Assembly: GCA_038380795.1 (NCBI GenBank)
Contig: CM076268.1
Location: 26,669,501 to 26,733,500 of the forward strand
DNA: 64,000 nucleotides
From: Pyrocephalus nanus
Taxonomy: Eukaryota; Chordata; Aves; Passeriformes; Tyrannidae
Direction of reading: 5' to 3'
The position numbers and the translations under genes were made by a program. A model generated the notes under the pieces. It was given only the letters and a program-made list of their open reading frames with translations, did not search any database and was not told where the DNA came from. This document shows, one piece after another, positions 27,801 through 38,906 of the stretch (positions within the stretch are counted from its first letter, which is position 1; every line of letters begins with the position of its first letter).

Positions 27801-29230
27801 GAAAAATCTGTTTGTGAAGTCAAAATGCTGTGGGACAGATGTGATGGATGGGAATGGCTCCTGCTGCTGCAATCTGTGCAGAAACAGCTGCTATGAATGC
27901 CACTGTCTCCCAGGATATTTTTAAATCTTTCATTCTCTCTTTTCCTGTATTTTTCTTTGGTAGTCACAGTTTTATCAATATCAGAGCATAGTTCTGGAAA
28001 CAATGAAACCTTTAGCCTTGAAGGAGCAGATAGTATTTCTAGTAACATATCACACATTGAAGATAATTCAATAAATTAGCTATAGTGAGCCACCCTGTGC
28101 TGGTGTAAATATGATGAAAGATATGAATGAGACAAGAATACAAATTCACTAACACTTCTTTTCTAGACCAAGTTTTAGACCTATACAAAAATAAAATAGC
28201 ATCTGTAAACTTCCTGCTCATTTTTATGCAACATTCCCAAAGACTGAGTTTTTTAAAACCAACTCCATGTTTATAAATAAAAGATCTTGAAGCTTTCCTT
28301 TGAATTTTGAACTGAATTCTTGTTCATTTGATTAAATAGTACTATCTGAGAGTTGGCAATGGTATATCTGTTTCTGAAGTATGGGAATCAGGAGTAAACT
28401 TTGCTGCCATAGTAAGGCAAGAGAAATAGAGCGAGAGTGCCTAAAATTTCTTTATTCCAATTTAGTTGGAAAGACTCTGGCAGAAATCAATAAGCCCTGC
28501 TGCTTTTGCATGAAACACCTGCACACATGGCAATTAAAAAAGACCTAATTTATACATTCTGAATTCAAGGACATGTGAATACTTAATAGAAATTCCCTTT
28601 TTTTACCTATAAACATTTGAATCTGTTGTCCATGTTCAAAGACTAAAATAAATTAAGGACCTGTACCTGTAAATTTGTGAATGCCTGCATTTTATCAATT
28701 CTTAAAAGAAGCAAACAAATTAAACTAAAAATGTCACAATAGAATGGTGTTGATTTACTACGTTTATGAAGCTGTCAAGGACTATTCCACCACGGAAAAG
28801 TCAATTCAGATTTGGTTAAGAGTAAAAAATAAAAGACAATATGATTTGCTATTTATTACAAAAAGAATCAGGCAACCTGTAATATTTTCTGTTGGTTTGT
28901 TATTTCTATACTCTTTAGAACAAGGTTTTAGATTTTGTTTTTATCATTATTTAATGAAGCTGTAACAGAGTTTGTTTCATCATGAACACAACATGAAATA
29001 ACAGCAATATTGTAGCTTTTCAGGAAACTCACGTATCCTATATGTGAGTATATCCTGCAGAAAGTACCAAGCAGCTCTAGGGATATCTAGGATATCAATT
29101 AGTAACACAGCTTCTGAATGTTGTGAATGACCAGAGGCCTATGTACAGGTCAGCTGTGCTTAGTGTCCATATAAATCAACATGGTTAGACTTAACTAAAA
29201 ATTGGCCTTTAATAAGACTACATTTGATGT

Positions 29231-29297
29231 AAAAAACCCACAAACCAACCAAAACCCCCTAAACAAACCAAAACAAACCAACAACAAAACCCAAAAA
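29231..29297 (-). repeat. C/A-rich tract, the only clear tract of this type on the opposite strand
   Basis: About 67 bases consist of A and C with a single T at 29260, with repeated CAAACCAACC and AAACAAACC words. Read on the minus strand it is the same TTTG/TTGG tract type as elsewhere, so it is the exception to the strand bias. Confidence 0.85.
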
Positions 29298-30371
29298 TTT
29301 GTTGCGTATTTTTTCAACATCAGGAGTGCAGTCCAAGGCTGTCATTGGAAGCCACCAACATCATGACCTACAACTGTTTTGCTTAATATGAAAGATGAGA
29401 GACAGAACCCAAAGCAAAGAAAGAAAAGCTTGAGGTCATGTCCAGTTGGAGAAAATGAAATATCACAACTTATGCCTGTTTATAAATAAAACAGAAGGGT
29501 TGATTAATATTGAGCAGAGAAGTAATTAAAGTAAAGCAAAACAAAACTTCTAAAGAATATATTTAATCTAAAACTTTAAAATGCTGACCTTGATAAGGTA
29601 TTTAATTATGACAGGAGTATCCTGCACTTCAAACACTAAGCTCTGAGATTTCAGTACATCACTACCTCACAGACATGCTTTGTGATACTGCCTGTCTTCC
29701 TTCTTTTCCTCTTGTCCTTTGGGAACACCTCAGATTACTTTGGTCTGTGTACTGTAGCTGCCTTCAGAAAGGGAATTGCACAGATTGTTTCTTCAGAGCA
29801 AGCTGACAAATGCAAGTGTTCTGTTCTTTAAAGCTGGATCAAGCTGAGTTTTTGCTCATCAAACAGTTTTAGTTACCCTTTGTAATTATCACAAGTACTT
29901 TCAAAGAACATCCTCAGTTTTCCTTATTTAAAATGGATAGAAATAGAACTGATTAGTCAAGTTTATATTGATTGGGTTTTTTTCCTAATGGCCATTTAAG
30001 TGCTCCTTTGTAAAACTGACCTTAAAAAGTAACTGGGCTACCTTTTCTCTATGTGAAGATATTTTTGTTACAGAAAACCTGATCATTCTTGAAACATCAA
30101 CAGTGAGGCGCTGGTAACTGTTTGCATTTACAATCATCTTGTATAGTCTCCAAAATTCAACTTGATACGTTTCAGTTCAGGGTTTGTTTGCAATCATTAA
30201 AAACTGTAGTTTCTCTGTAGTCTGCAACTTTGTGTAAGTGCTGGCATGGGGGATAATGACATGGCCTTTCATTTTGAATTTGTGAAACCATTTGAAAGGA
30301 GTTTATTCCCAGGACTTTTTTTCTCTCCACTGAAAACTTTGAATTAAAATATTTTTCTCTGGAGAGGGGGG

Positions 30372-30385
30372 AAAAAAAAAAAAAA
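30372..30385 (+). repeat. 14-base A run
   Basis: A purine stretch (GGAGAGGGGGG) runs directly into 14 A. This is the longest A run that I found; T runs of similar or greater length are far more common on this strand. Confidence 0.9.
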
Positions 30386-31306
30386 GTGTTGTATACAAAG
30401 ATTAGGGTGCAGATTTTCTTATTCTTTGCAAATGTATTATCATAATCTTCTGACAGTCTGAATGCAAGAAAAAATTAAGCATAGTTTTATTTAAAATATA
30501 CTAAGAACGAATAAAGTTACTTTGATATATTTTTGGAATTATCTGATTTTTTTCCTGCAGAGCCATAGTTACAGATGTCTTGTGGTTCAGTGTTTTGGTT
30601 TTCAACTTTGGGGTTACCTTGGTGGATACACTGCCTTCTTATTGAGTCATGAGCAAAAAACTAGTTAATGTGCTTTTATAATTCTCAGTTTGCAAGGTTC
30701 TCTGTCCATTGGGCACTGGTTTATTCCTTTGACAGAAGGCAATATAATATTTTGTGGTAGTCTGTATGGTATACAATGAAATGTTCTTTTGCTATTTCAA
30801 TATATATTAGAATCCCACAAAGTCATTGGGAATTATAACTTTTTCAATTAAGATTGAATATGAAGATTGAACCATGGCTCTGTGGAAATCATCAGCTACT
30901 CTGAAAAATCACTCTTCATTAGAAAAAAAACCCTTGTCTTAGTGAGGAAAAATTAAAATATCTATCAGTCAGACATCTTCCTCTGAAAATTTCACTTTGT
31001 TTTTGATTAATCCAAATGGATTGGAAAGGTTAAAGAGGTTTATTAGAAGACAAGAATGATAGCTTATCCAGACATGCTGTCAACCTATTCCAAATCTAAT
31101 TATCTGACTGTATATTCCAAAGGTGCAGCCAAAAGTTCAACCTGTAGTCAAGCCTTTTATATGTGTTTTGGGGGTGTTTGGATGGACCTATAGAAGCCTA
31201 CAGATGATGTACCTGAAATCACACAATCTCTGGTACATTGCTTGTGTTAAGTTTTAGGCCAGGTTTGTGGCTGGTGAATCAAATTAGCATTGACCTTCAG
31301 CACTTG

Positions 31307-31329
31307 GCTTTTTTTGTTTGTTTGTTTTT
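31307..31329 (+). repeat. Short (TTTG)n tract
   Basis: A T run and three TTTG-type units lie 450 bases upstream of the EGF exon. Confidence 0.75.
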
Positions 31330-31737
31330 CCCCACTTAATTTTATCAGTGGGTTTTATGAGGGTTTCTTTGATGTTCTGTTAACTACTCTGGCTCATTTT
31401 TCTTGAAAAAAATTTGTATCTTATTTAAAACCATTTCGTATGAAAATATTGTTCTGGTTCAAGGATACTAAGTAGGTATCTTTACATTTTAGAAGGGATA
31501 CTTTGGAAATTGGAAGTGGTTGAAATTATACTCCAACTTTGCTGCAGATAGCTCTAAATATAAGCATCCTCTTGTGAATCCTTTAGGAAACCTGACTGTA
31601 AATGATATTGCAGTCGCACTGAGGTTTGCATGCCCTGTGCTTTTGCTTTCTTTCTGCTGGTTAGTATGTCAGTTGACGTTACTGAGACCAACTTATCAAA
31701 TTTATGTATCATACTCTAAGAATATCCAATATTTAGC

Positions 31738-31775
31738 CTCACAGAATTTCTTTCCTTTTTTTGTTTTCTCCACAG
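31738..31775 (+). promoter_or_regulatory. NRG3: 3' splice site of the NRG3 EGF exon
   Basis: A long pyrimidine tract (about 31747-31771, broken by one G) ends in CAG at 31773-31775. A plausible branch point is CTCAC at 31738-31742 with its A at 31741, 34 bases before the end of the intron, which is within the usual distance. The branch point is inferred from the loose vertebrate consensus; the tract and CAG are seen directly. Confidence 0.85.
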
Positions 31776-31905
31776 ATACCACAACGTATTCCACTGAGCG
31801 ATCTGAGCACTTTAAGCCATGCAAAGACAAGGATCTTGCGTATTGTCTCAATGAAGGGGAATGCTTTGTGATTGAAACTTTAACAGGATCACATAAACAC
31901 TGCCG
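31776..31905 (+). CDS. NRG3: Neuregulin-3 exon encoding the first part of the EGF-like domain
   Basis: This internal exon of 130 bases encodes 42 whole codons plus split codons at both ends. The peptide runs from TTTYSTERSEHF into KPCKDKDLAYC, LNEGEC, FVIETLTGSHKHC and a split arginine codon. The four cysteines are spaced C-x7-C-x5-C-x12-C, followed by the first two bases of an Arg codon, which fits the neuregulin EGF fold; the fifth and sixth cysteines must come from the next exon, outside this window. From memory, the peptide matches mammalian NRG3 except for conservative changes such as Lys for Arg after the first cysteine and Glu for Asp before the Gly of LNEGE. NRG3 is a membrane-anchored growth factor whose EGF domain binds and activates the receptor tyrosine kinase ErbB4, mainly in brain. 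The Ser/Thr-rich start of the exon is the end of the mucin-like stalk. Boundaries come from the CAG acceptor and GTAAGT donor, giving phase 1 in and phase 2 out. The same frame is open for 94 codons upstream, but has no in-frame ATG there, so that part is taken as intron. Confidence 0.95.
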
Positions 31906-31911
31906 GTAAGT
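31906..31911 (+). promoter_or_regulatory. NRG3: 5' splice site of the NRG3 EGF exon
   Basis: GTAAGT follows the exon directly and is a full match to the intronic part of the vertebrate donor consensus. It splits the Arg codon after its second base (phase 2). A shift by one base would lose the GT, so the boundary is well fixed. Confidence 0.9.
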
Positions 31912-32802
31912 TATTTGGGGAGAAGTTGCAAAAACAGTTTTCTGTCCAAGGGACAAAGCACTGGGAAAAAATCAGCGTTCAGATGGAGAATGTTTAGGAA
32001 GCAATGGAGTTTGTCTCCAGTTTGGCTGCATCCCTCACAGTTGATGAGTTTTTAGTAGTCTGTAGTATTTATAAGTGGAAATATGGAAAGAAAAGAAGCA
32101 ACATTTTAATCTTTTTATAGATAAGAAGAGTCTTCAATATTGTATTTTTTAATAATATAAACATGTAAGGATTAATGTTTCATTTTCAAGTTTTTACATA
32201 TAAAGACCTTTTAGGTATGGACATCTTGAATGTATTTAAAAGAGAATCAGAAAACCACATCACTCAATATAATTATTATAGCTGTAGTGGCCAATAAAAG
32301 GGAGTGAGATGCAGGAGAAACACTGTAACATCTTCCTAAAGATGATAATATAAAAAAAAATCTGAACTATTTGAGCATTCTTTTAAATAGCAGTAATACA
32401 AAATGAAAATATGTACTTGTGATGTTTTAATTTACTTCTAAGATATTGTATATGGCATACAAAAGGTGAATTGAAGACTCTCATATGCTGAATTCTAAAC
32501 TGAATGTCCAAATCTGTGGAAAACTCTCAATATAAGTAATGAAAAGCATCTGAGACAGAGGGAACTTTTGTGAAGGATTTGGGCCTTGAGCAGTCTTGAG
32601 CTGCTAAATCCCACTAAAAGTAGGAAAAAAGTCTCAAAATCATATGTGTCTGGTTTGAAAGTGGAAATTTATGGATTTAAAGATTTATGAAAGTCTCCTT
32701 ATCATCAGAAGAATATTCCTGAGATTTCCATTTTTAATACTATGCTGGTAATGTTTCCCATTCAGTTGTTTCAGTGAGCATTCATTTCCCTTCTTTATTT
32801 TA

Positions 32803-32818
32803 TTTTTTTTTTTTTTTT
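32803..32818 (+). repeat. 16-base T run
   Basis: TTTATTTTA precedes 16 T, followed by GCGGC. It lies about 0.9 kb downstream of the EGF exon; no coding context. Confidence 0.9.
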
Positions 32819-32999
32819 GCGGCATGCTTAAATTAAATGCAAGTACTTTATTGTGGAAAATTGATGTCTCTTTCTACTTCCATCATAAAACTTCTCAGGT
32901 TTTTTTTTTTTCTCAAAGCAGGTATGGTTTTCGGTCCTTCTTAGAAATGTCATGAGCTGTTAAGGAAATTGATCACTGAAATATTTAAGTGTTTTTCAT

Positions 33000-33020
33000 T
33001 GTCAATATATATATTGTCAA
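33000..33020. repeat. Small palindrome with flanking direct repeat
   Basis: ATTGTCAAT occurs twice around a TATATAT core, giving the palindrome CAATATATATATTG. Short and AT-rich; probably chance. Confidence 0.55.
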
Positions 33021-34329
33021 TGAATATTCAAACTGGACAAAAGCAATTCAAATTAATAGCAAAGAAAATGGATATATATGAGAATTTTTAATTAGGCTGG
33101 TAAATTCAGTATCTAAACAGACTGGCTTTGTAAACTGTATGGATTACATTTTTTAAATATCTGCAGGAGTGTATCTCATAAGAGAGCTGCTTTCTTTTTT
33201 GTTTGTTTGACTTTCAGGATCTTTCCCGGTGCCTGCCTTTGCCAAATTCTTGTTTATTTGCTGTGATTCTGATAGTGCAGTCTGACTAATGGTTGGAAGC
33301 TTTTCCATCCAAGCTTTTCCCCTTAATTAAACAAGCCAGAATGTTGACTTCTCATTCTTTACTGTGAAGTGAAGTTTTTTCATCACTTTCCCTTGTGTCA
33401 TCCTTCCACAGGGGGAAGCACCAGTATCTGTGGATCTGTTGCTTCCGTGTGTAACAGATTTGCATCACTTGTGCAGGTTTCTGGCATTGGCACATTCTCT
33501 GGGAATTAAACACCTGCTTGTTTCAGTAGGCACTTTGAACTGTGCAACATAAGAGGGCATGTATAAGGCAGTAAAATTTGTATGGCAAAAGAAGATGCAT
33601 TTTAAAATTTAAAAGGTGATTAGTTATATTGCTTTGTTTAATGCTGTAAGGACCTTCAACACTACAAGCTTGTTTAGAATCACTTTTGTACTGGTATGTA
33701 TGTCAATAATGAAGGAAAACCTTTAAATTTGACCTTCAAAGGCTGTGTCTCTACCTTGATAACAGACTATGTCTCCCTGTCAGGGCTAGAGTAGTGAGAG
33801 TGATGCAGGTGTTTTTCTCTCTGTTGCCTGTAACAGTGCTCAGAAATAATAGGTAGAATGTACACATATAGAAAAATACAATATTGATGTACTGTATTTG
33901 TCCTCTAACTAGTAAAAAAGAAAAATTTTACTAGGGTTATGGAATTCCCATGGTAATTAAAACAATCATTTGAATGCAGAATTATGAAGACAAAATGATA
34001 CTTTGTTCTCAGAATCAAGCTGCATTGTATATTCTCATTGTCAGTTTGATTTTGCATCTGTTCTGGGAACAGAGCACCAATTTAATGAAATGGGAATTTG
34101 CCATGTGGAACAGCTGCAGATACAAGACCTTGATGGAGCAAAAAACTTTCATCCCCCTTTGTCAGGTTTAAAAAGTGATAGAGGATGATATGCTTAGGGG
34201 GTTGTGCAGTCCTTGTTGTGAGTACATGTCTAAGGATAAATTTGCTAATGATACGGGCGGTGGGGGGGAAGGAGGGATTTGATAGCAGTTAATAAATTCT
34301 GGAGTTACATCCCAGACCTCTTCTGTATC

Positions 34330-34700
34330 CACATGAACCATTCTGTCATTGCAAAGAGACTAAACTGGCAGCTCAGGCACCTTTCAGAGGTTACAGAATT
34401 CATCGTGATGCTGTTTGGAGGAGATGAACATGTGTCGATCTCCAGCTGTCACTGATGGCATTGGCAATGTGATGTTGTAGAGCACTGTCTGTCTAACTGG
34501 TTTCTGTTCTGAGAGAGATGTGCCTTATCTCCTTTGAACCTGTAGCTGTGGAGAGTAGGGCTAACATGCACCCTTGGCAAAGGGCAAGGGGGAGGCCACA
34601 TTGCAGGAGACCACTGGGAATGCAGTAAGTGAGGAAGTTGGGGGAGTCCCAATTGTGCATCTTCTGTTCTTATCCACATACAGAGGTGGTGTCCTGAAGT
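34330..34700. other. GC-richer, unexplained block downstream of the EGF exon
   Basis: This block is richer in G and C than the surrounding intron (for example CTTGGCAAAGGGCAAGGGGG). An 84-codon minus-strand open frame (34449-34703) reads as His/Pro/Cys-rich peptide without family resemblance, and + strand frames are broken. It may be a worn repeat or retrocopy that I cannot identify. Confidence 0.3.
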
Positions 34701-35245
34701 CATGGGATTTTTAAAGACATGTAATTTACAACCAGAGGGGGGAAAATAAAAGTGGTTATAGTTTCAAGTTCTCTAACTCAATTTTTATTCAAACTTCTAC
34801 GTTTTACTCACTGTCTCTTGGTGAAAAATTGCCTGGGATGCAAACTGGCAAGAGTTCTCCTGCGTGGTTAGATAACAAATAATTTGCACTGGATGTTGTT
34901 TGTGCTATTTTAAAGGTGTGACTTCAGTATTTATTTTTGTGAATGATTTAACATGAGCTTGTTTTAAGGATAGGGGAGGTCAACAGTAGGGGAACTTCAT
35001 ATTTAGCTTCTCCATATGCTAAAATCTTTTCACTGTTGCCACCTTGAGAATTTAAGCTGAATGGTTAGAGTGCCTTTATTTGTAATTTACACAAAACAAA
35101 TCAAGTACACAGTCAACACTGATACATCAGCATTTAACTGGGTGTTACATAATACAGACTTTAAAAAAACTGTTTAGTTTTTCTCTGTACAATTTTATTT
35201 CAAAGACCCCATCTCAAGTCACTCTGGGATTTTTTTGAGTTTCCC

Positions 35246-35337
35246 TTTGGGTTTTTTTTTTTGTTTATTTGGATTTTGTTTTGGTGGTTTTTTGTTTGTT
35301 TAGTTGTTTTTGTGTGTGATTTTTATTTTTATTTTTA
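35246..35337 (+). repeat. Long T/G-rich tract
   Basis: About 90 bases of T-dominated sequence with TTTG, GGTTT and TTTTTA units sit just upstream of the candidate alternative acceptor at 35368. The tract supplies pyrimidine-rich sequence that may by chance look like splice-acceptor context. Confidence 0.85.
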
Positions 35338-35368
35338 GTCCTTGCATTTTCTTTTTTTACCCATTTAG

Positions 35369-35538
35369 GACTGGAAGACCCCAGATGAATGACTGGATAA
35401 AACTTTTGAGGGGAGAAGAGGATTACACTTTTAAAATTTGTTCTCTGAAAGAAGCCGTTAAGACTGTTGTGTATGCACAGGAAGTCTTGGTGTTGGCAAT
35501 GAACTCTGATATACTCTTTATAGATTAGAGTATGTTGG
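35369..35538 (+). other. Candidate alternative NRG3 exon with early stop
   Basis: A T-rich pyrimidine tract (about 35349-35366) ends in TTTAG at 35364-35368. Joining the EGF exon (phase 2) to 35369 gives CG+G, an Arg codon as in the normal transcript, and the frame then stays open for 53 codons (TGRPQMNDWIKLLRGEEDY and onward, ending in DILFID) before TAG at 35526-35528. A GTGAGA donor-like site lies at 35539-35544, and an AATAAA signal at 36285-36290, so it could be a cassette exon or a terminal exon. The product would lose EGF cysteines 5 and 6, the membrane segment and the cytoplasmic tail. The peptide matches nothing I recognise. A chance open frame after a chance acceptor is the simpler explanation. 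Confidence 0.15.
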
Positions 35539-38500
35539 GTGAGATATTCCTTTCATCCTGTGCTCCTGTCCTTCTTCTCTCCTTCATGAAGCAAGGAATA
35601 TAAAGCCTGAATAAGTTCTTTAACAATGGAGAGTGAAGGAATAGACTCACAAATATACAGTAAGCAAAGCATCATTTCCAGTTGACCAAATTACAGCAGA
35701 TTATAGATATGCATCCAAAGTGCACTATTGTGGTTCCAATCCCAGATTTTCCAGATTTCATAGGACAATCTGCTTTTGATTCAGACATCTTGTTCTGGTG
35801 AATTTTGAGCTTGGTGATCTTTTTATTTAAAAATTTTCAATTTTTACATTTAGTTCATAAAACTATTATACCAGGGTTTCTCAGCTGTGTTTAAAATCTG
35901 TCATGAGACCAGAAGGATTAATTCCCCATTTCATGAAAGTCCAGTTTGGATAAATATTTATAATACTGCAAGGTTTTATTGTGAGTCTTCTGTATAGTAG
36001 TAACTATAGTCTAGGCATAGCCCTTGCTGTCAGTAAAACCAGGAGAAAGGGATCAAACAGATGGGAGTTAAGAACAGTTCTGAGCGTGGCATATGATATG
36101 TGCACTTAACCATAAGTTAGAAATCTAAAAAGCTAAGAATACAATTTCCCTGATTTAGTTACATGGCTTGTTATCTAGGCTTTCACAGTCTGACCTAGGT
36201 GTTCTAAAATACCAGCCACTCCATTTTGTGTATTCCCCCATCTTTTATTACAGTGGAACTTTACCAGAGTGCTTCCAATGTGTAAATAAAGCAAGCCCAG
36301 AAAATGATTCACTATTGAATAAAGGAAAAAATCATTGATATTACAATATTCCAAGGTTAGTTTCATCAAAAGTAATCCATTGTATTAAGCTGACAACATA
36401 ACATACAGTTACAACATTTTGAAGGAGGAAGAAGGCTGCGCTTGAAATTTAAGATACCTTTCATGTCAAGGGCAATCAACAGACCTCCTGTTGTGAAAAT
36501 TATCAGTTTATGAGCAGAGCTGTAGCACATACCTAGATTCTATTTGCACAGTTGCACACATCATTATCTGGAAATGCCTCTGTCTTTGCTTTCATGTTCA
36601 CTATAGAAAAACCTGAAATGAACTTGAAATAGAACATTACATAGCTCCAAGCTGCTGTTAAGTAACTCTTTAGCAACTTTAATATAGATCTTACATTGCA
36701 TTATTATTACATCACTTGCTTATTTCAGCAATGCTTTCGCAGCCTGTGGTTGCTCTCAGCAATGTGGATGTTTCTGTTAGCTCAGATGAAATAGCCTGTG
36801 TGCCTAAAGTGTTGTGTTCCTGTTCAAAAACTCAGCCTGTAAGAAGTCAGGCAGCTGGAACTCTGGCCAAGAAGTCTGTCCTTGGTAGTGCACATCCCCA
36901 GCGTTGAATCAGCTCGGCTATGTTCATAAACTCAAGGTAGTGCTACCAAACAATAAATGAGTAAAAAACATTATTGCCTTAAATAATATCAACATCAAAT
37001 TTGCCTACTTCTCCCTTTTTTTACTGGAAAAAAAAATCACACTTTCCTTCTCTAGTTTTAGGTATTTCTTTTCCTTCATAAAAGAAACAAACTCAAAAAA
37101 ACACCAAAGCAGAAAACACTCCCAAAACCCAAAGCTCTTCTGTGCATTCACTTTCAAGCTCCTACCCCTTGGAAATTACAGGCAGAGGTTTCATGTCCTT
37201 GCTGTCACACAGCTCGTTTCTTGTTTTAAACCTTTTTAGATATGAACTGTGAAGAAAAACATCAAGGTGAAAGTCTTGGTGTGAAGGCCAAGATATCTGT
37301 AGGACCCTTACTTGTCACCTAGGTATTCTTGGTACCTAACATCTTTCGATTATCCAATCCTACATAATTTTTTACCAATTGGTCTGAAATTTTTTGTAGT
37401 CAACACAAAAGCCATAAGCTCTTTTTATTAGAATCACTTAATCAGAATAAAATTTAAATTATTTTGTCCAAATACCAAATATCACCTATATAAAACCAGT
37501 ACTTTTTACGTTATCCCTACTCTTTTTTTTAACAGTCCTCTAAAACAAAACCCTTTCAATTGTGATACTATGGTATAAGAATGCAATAAATAACAAATAG
37601 ATTTTTAAACTTAAAGTTTGAGTCTTTTTACTCAGGTTCAATAGTGCAGGAACATATGATATTCACATGAAACACTGCTGTATTCAATAACATCTGATTC
37701 ATGCTTTCATAATTTAACATTCAGATGATAGAGGCTCTTGAAAGCTTCTTGTCAAAGCACTTTAATTATTGATTAATTTTGGCAGTATCAACACTCCATT
37801 TTTACAGTGTTTTTTATTTACGGATTTTCCCCTAGATTATTGCATTTAGCAGATTTTTGCCTTCATCAGTCTGCTGTAACTTCTGTGGTAGAAAAGTGAA
37901 GTTCAGTTACTTTCAGCTATCTGTAAAACTAAGAGTATTAATGCAGAAGTGTAACAGTCAGCATTTCAAATGTTATGATGTTTCCCTTGATGTGTTTACA
38001 GAAGTTCACCCTTCAGCACATGCTTGAGTTTTTGAGTACTGCAGTAAACCAGTGTTTGTTACTGTTGTTTCTGTTCAAATAGTGTCCTTCCTTCAAGCAG
38101 CTCTGAGCACCAGAGAAGTGACTGGCAAAACGTCTATTATCTTTTTATCCCTCTAAAACATTTTCTGAAAACAATTTTCTATTAGTCTTATTATTTTGGG
38201 GAGGATAAATTAGTGTAATGGTAAAAAGAAATACAGAGTAAAACAAAGCTTTGTATTTAATGATAGTTTTAAGTTTCTATTGGGAAGCTGTAGTCTGAAT
38301 CAACAGTGTTCAGATTTTATTTGCTTTCTGCTGAGTACCTTAGGCCAAATTTTCTAATACTTTCACTTCAGAAAAAAATAATTACTAAAGAGTATGATTT
38401 CTTGGTTGCTCTTCTGTCTTTTGGAGTTGTGGAATTTACAGTCCTGCTTAAGATTGTGATGAAGATGCACTTTTCCAGTGGGAGTAATAAAGTATAAGTC

Positions 38501-38886
38501 ATAATTTTGCACACATAAAATACATGCCCAGATAATTAAATTACACTCTAAAACACCTGTGATTCATTGATTTAAACAAATATCCATAAAATAAAATATA
38601 ATTCTTAGTCCATTTCTTCTGGTTTGAAATGCTTATTCAAATTAATATTCTTGGAAGAGTTTGAGGAAGGAAATAAAAGAGAAATTGTGTAGGTATGTAT
38701 CCAAGGTTAATGTTGAAGTTTAGGAAAATGAAGGTTTTAAACTGATGTCAGCATGGAGTATAGAAAAGCCATGGAATTAATTTCTCTTTCTGAGAATACT
38801 GAAAGAAAGACTAATGAATATCTGTTTTCAGTTAATGTAAAATATGGGAAAACACAGTTATAGGCTTAGCACATCCCCCTGCCTAC

Positions 38887-38906
38887 TTTTTTTTTTTTTT
38901 TTTTTT
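38887..38906 (+). repeat. 20-base T run
   Basis: An uninterrupted run of T follows CCTAC and is followed by AAAGCC. No target-site duplication or repeat body could be recognised beside it. Confidence 0.95.

Larger units (their letters stand above)
1..31775 (+). other. NRG3: NRG3 intron upstream of the EGF exon, 3' part
   Basis: By inference from the exon that follows, this whole stretch is the end of the large intron that separates the NRG3 5' exon(s) from the EGF-domain exon. I saw no other sequence in it that looks like a conserved coding exon: open frames are short, low in complexity or lack sensible splice signals. It is AT-rich with few CpGs. It contains three CR1-like remnants, several T/G-rich tracts, long T runs and a few small hairpins, each listed separately. 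The intron ends in phase 1: the first exon codon takes one base from the previous exon. The left boundary lies outside the window. Confidence 0.85.
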
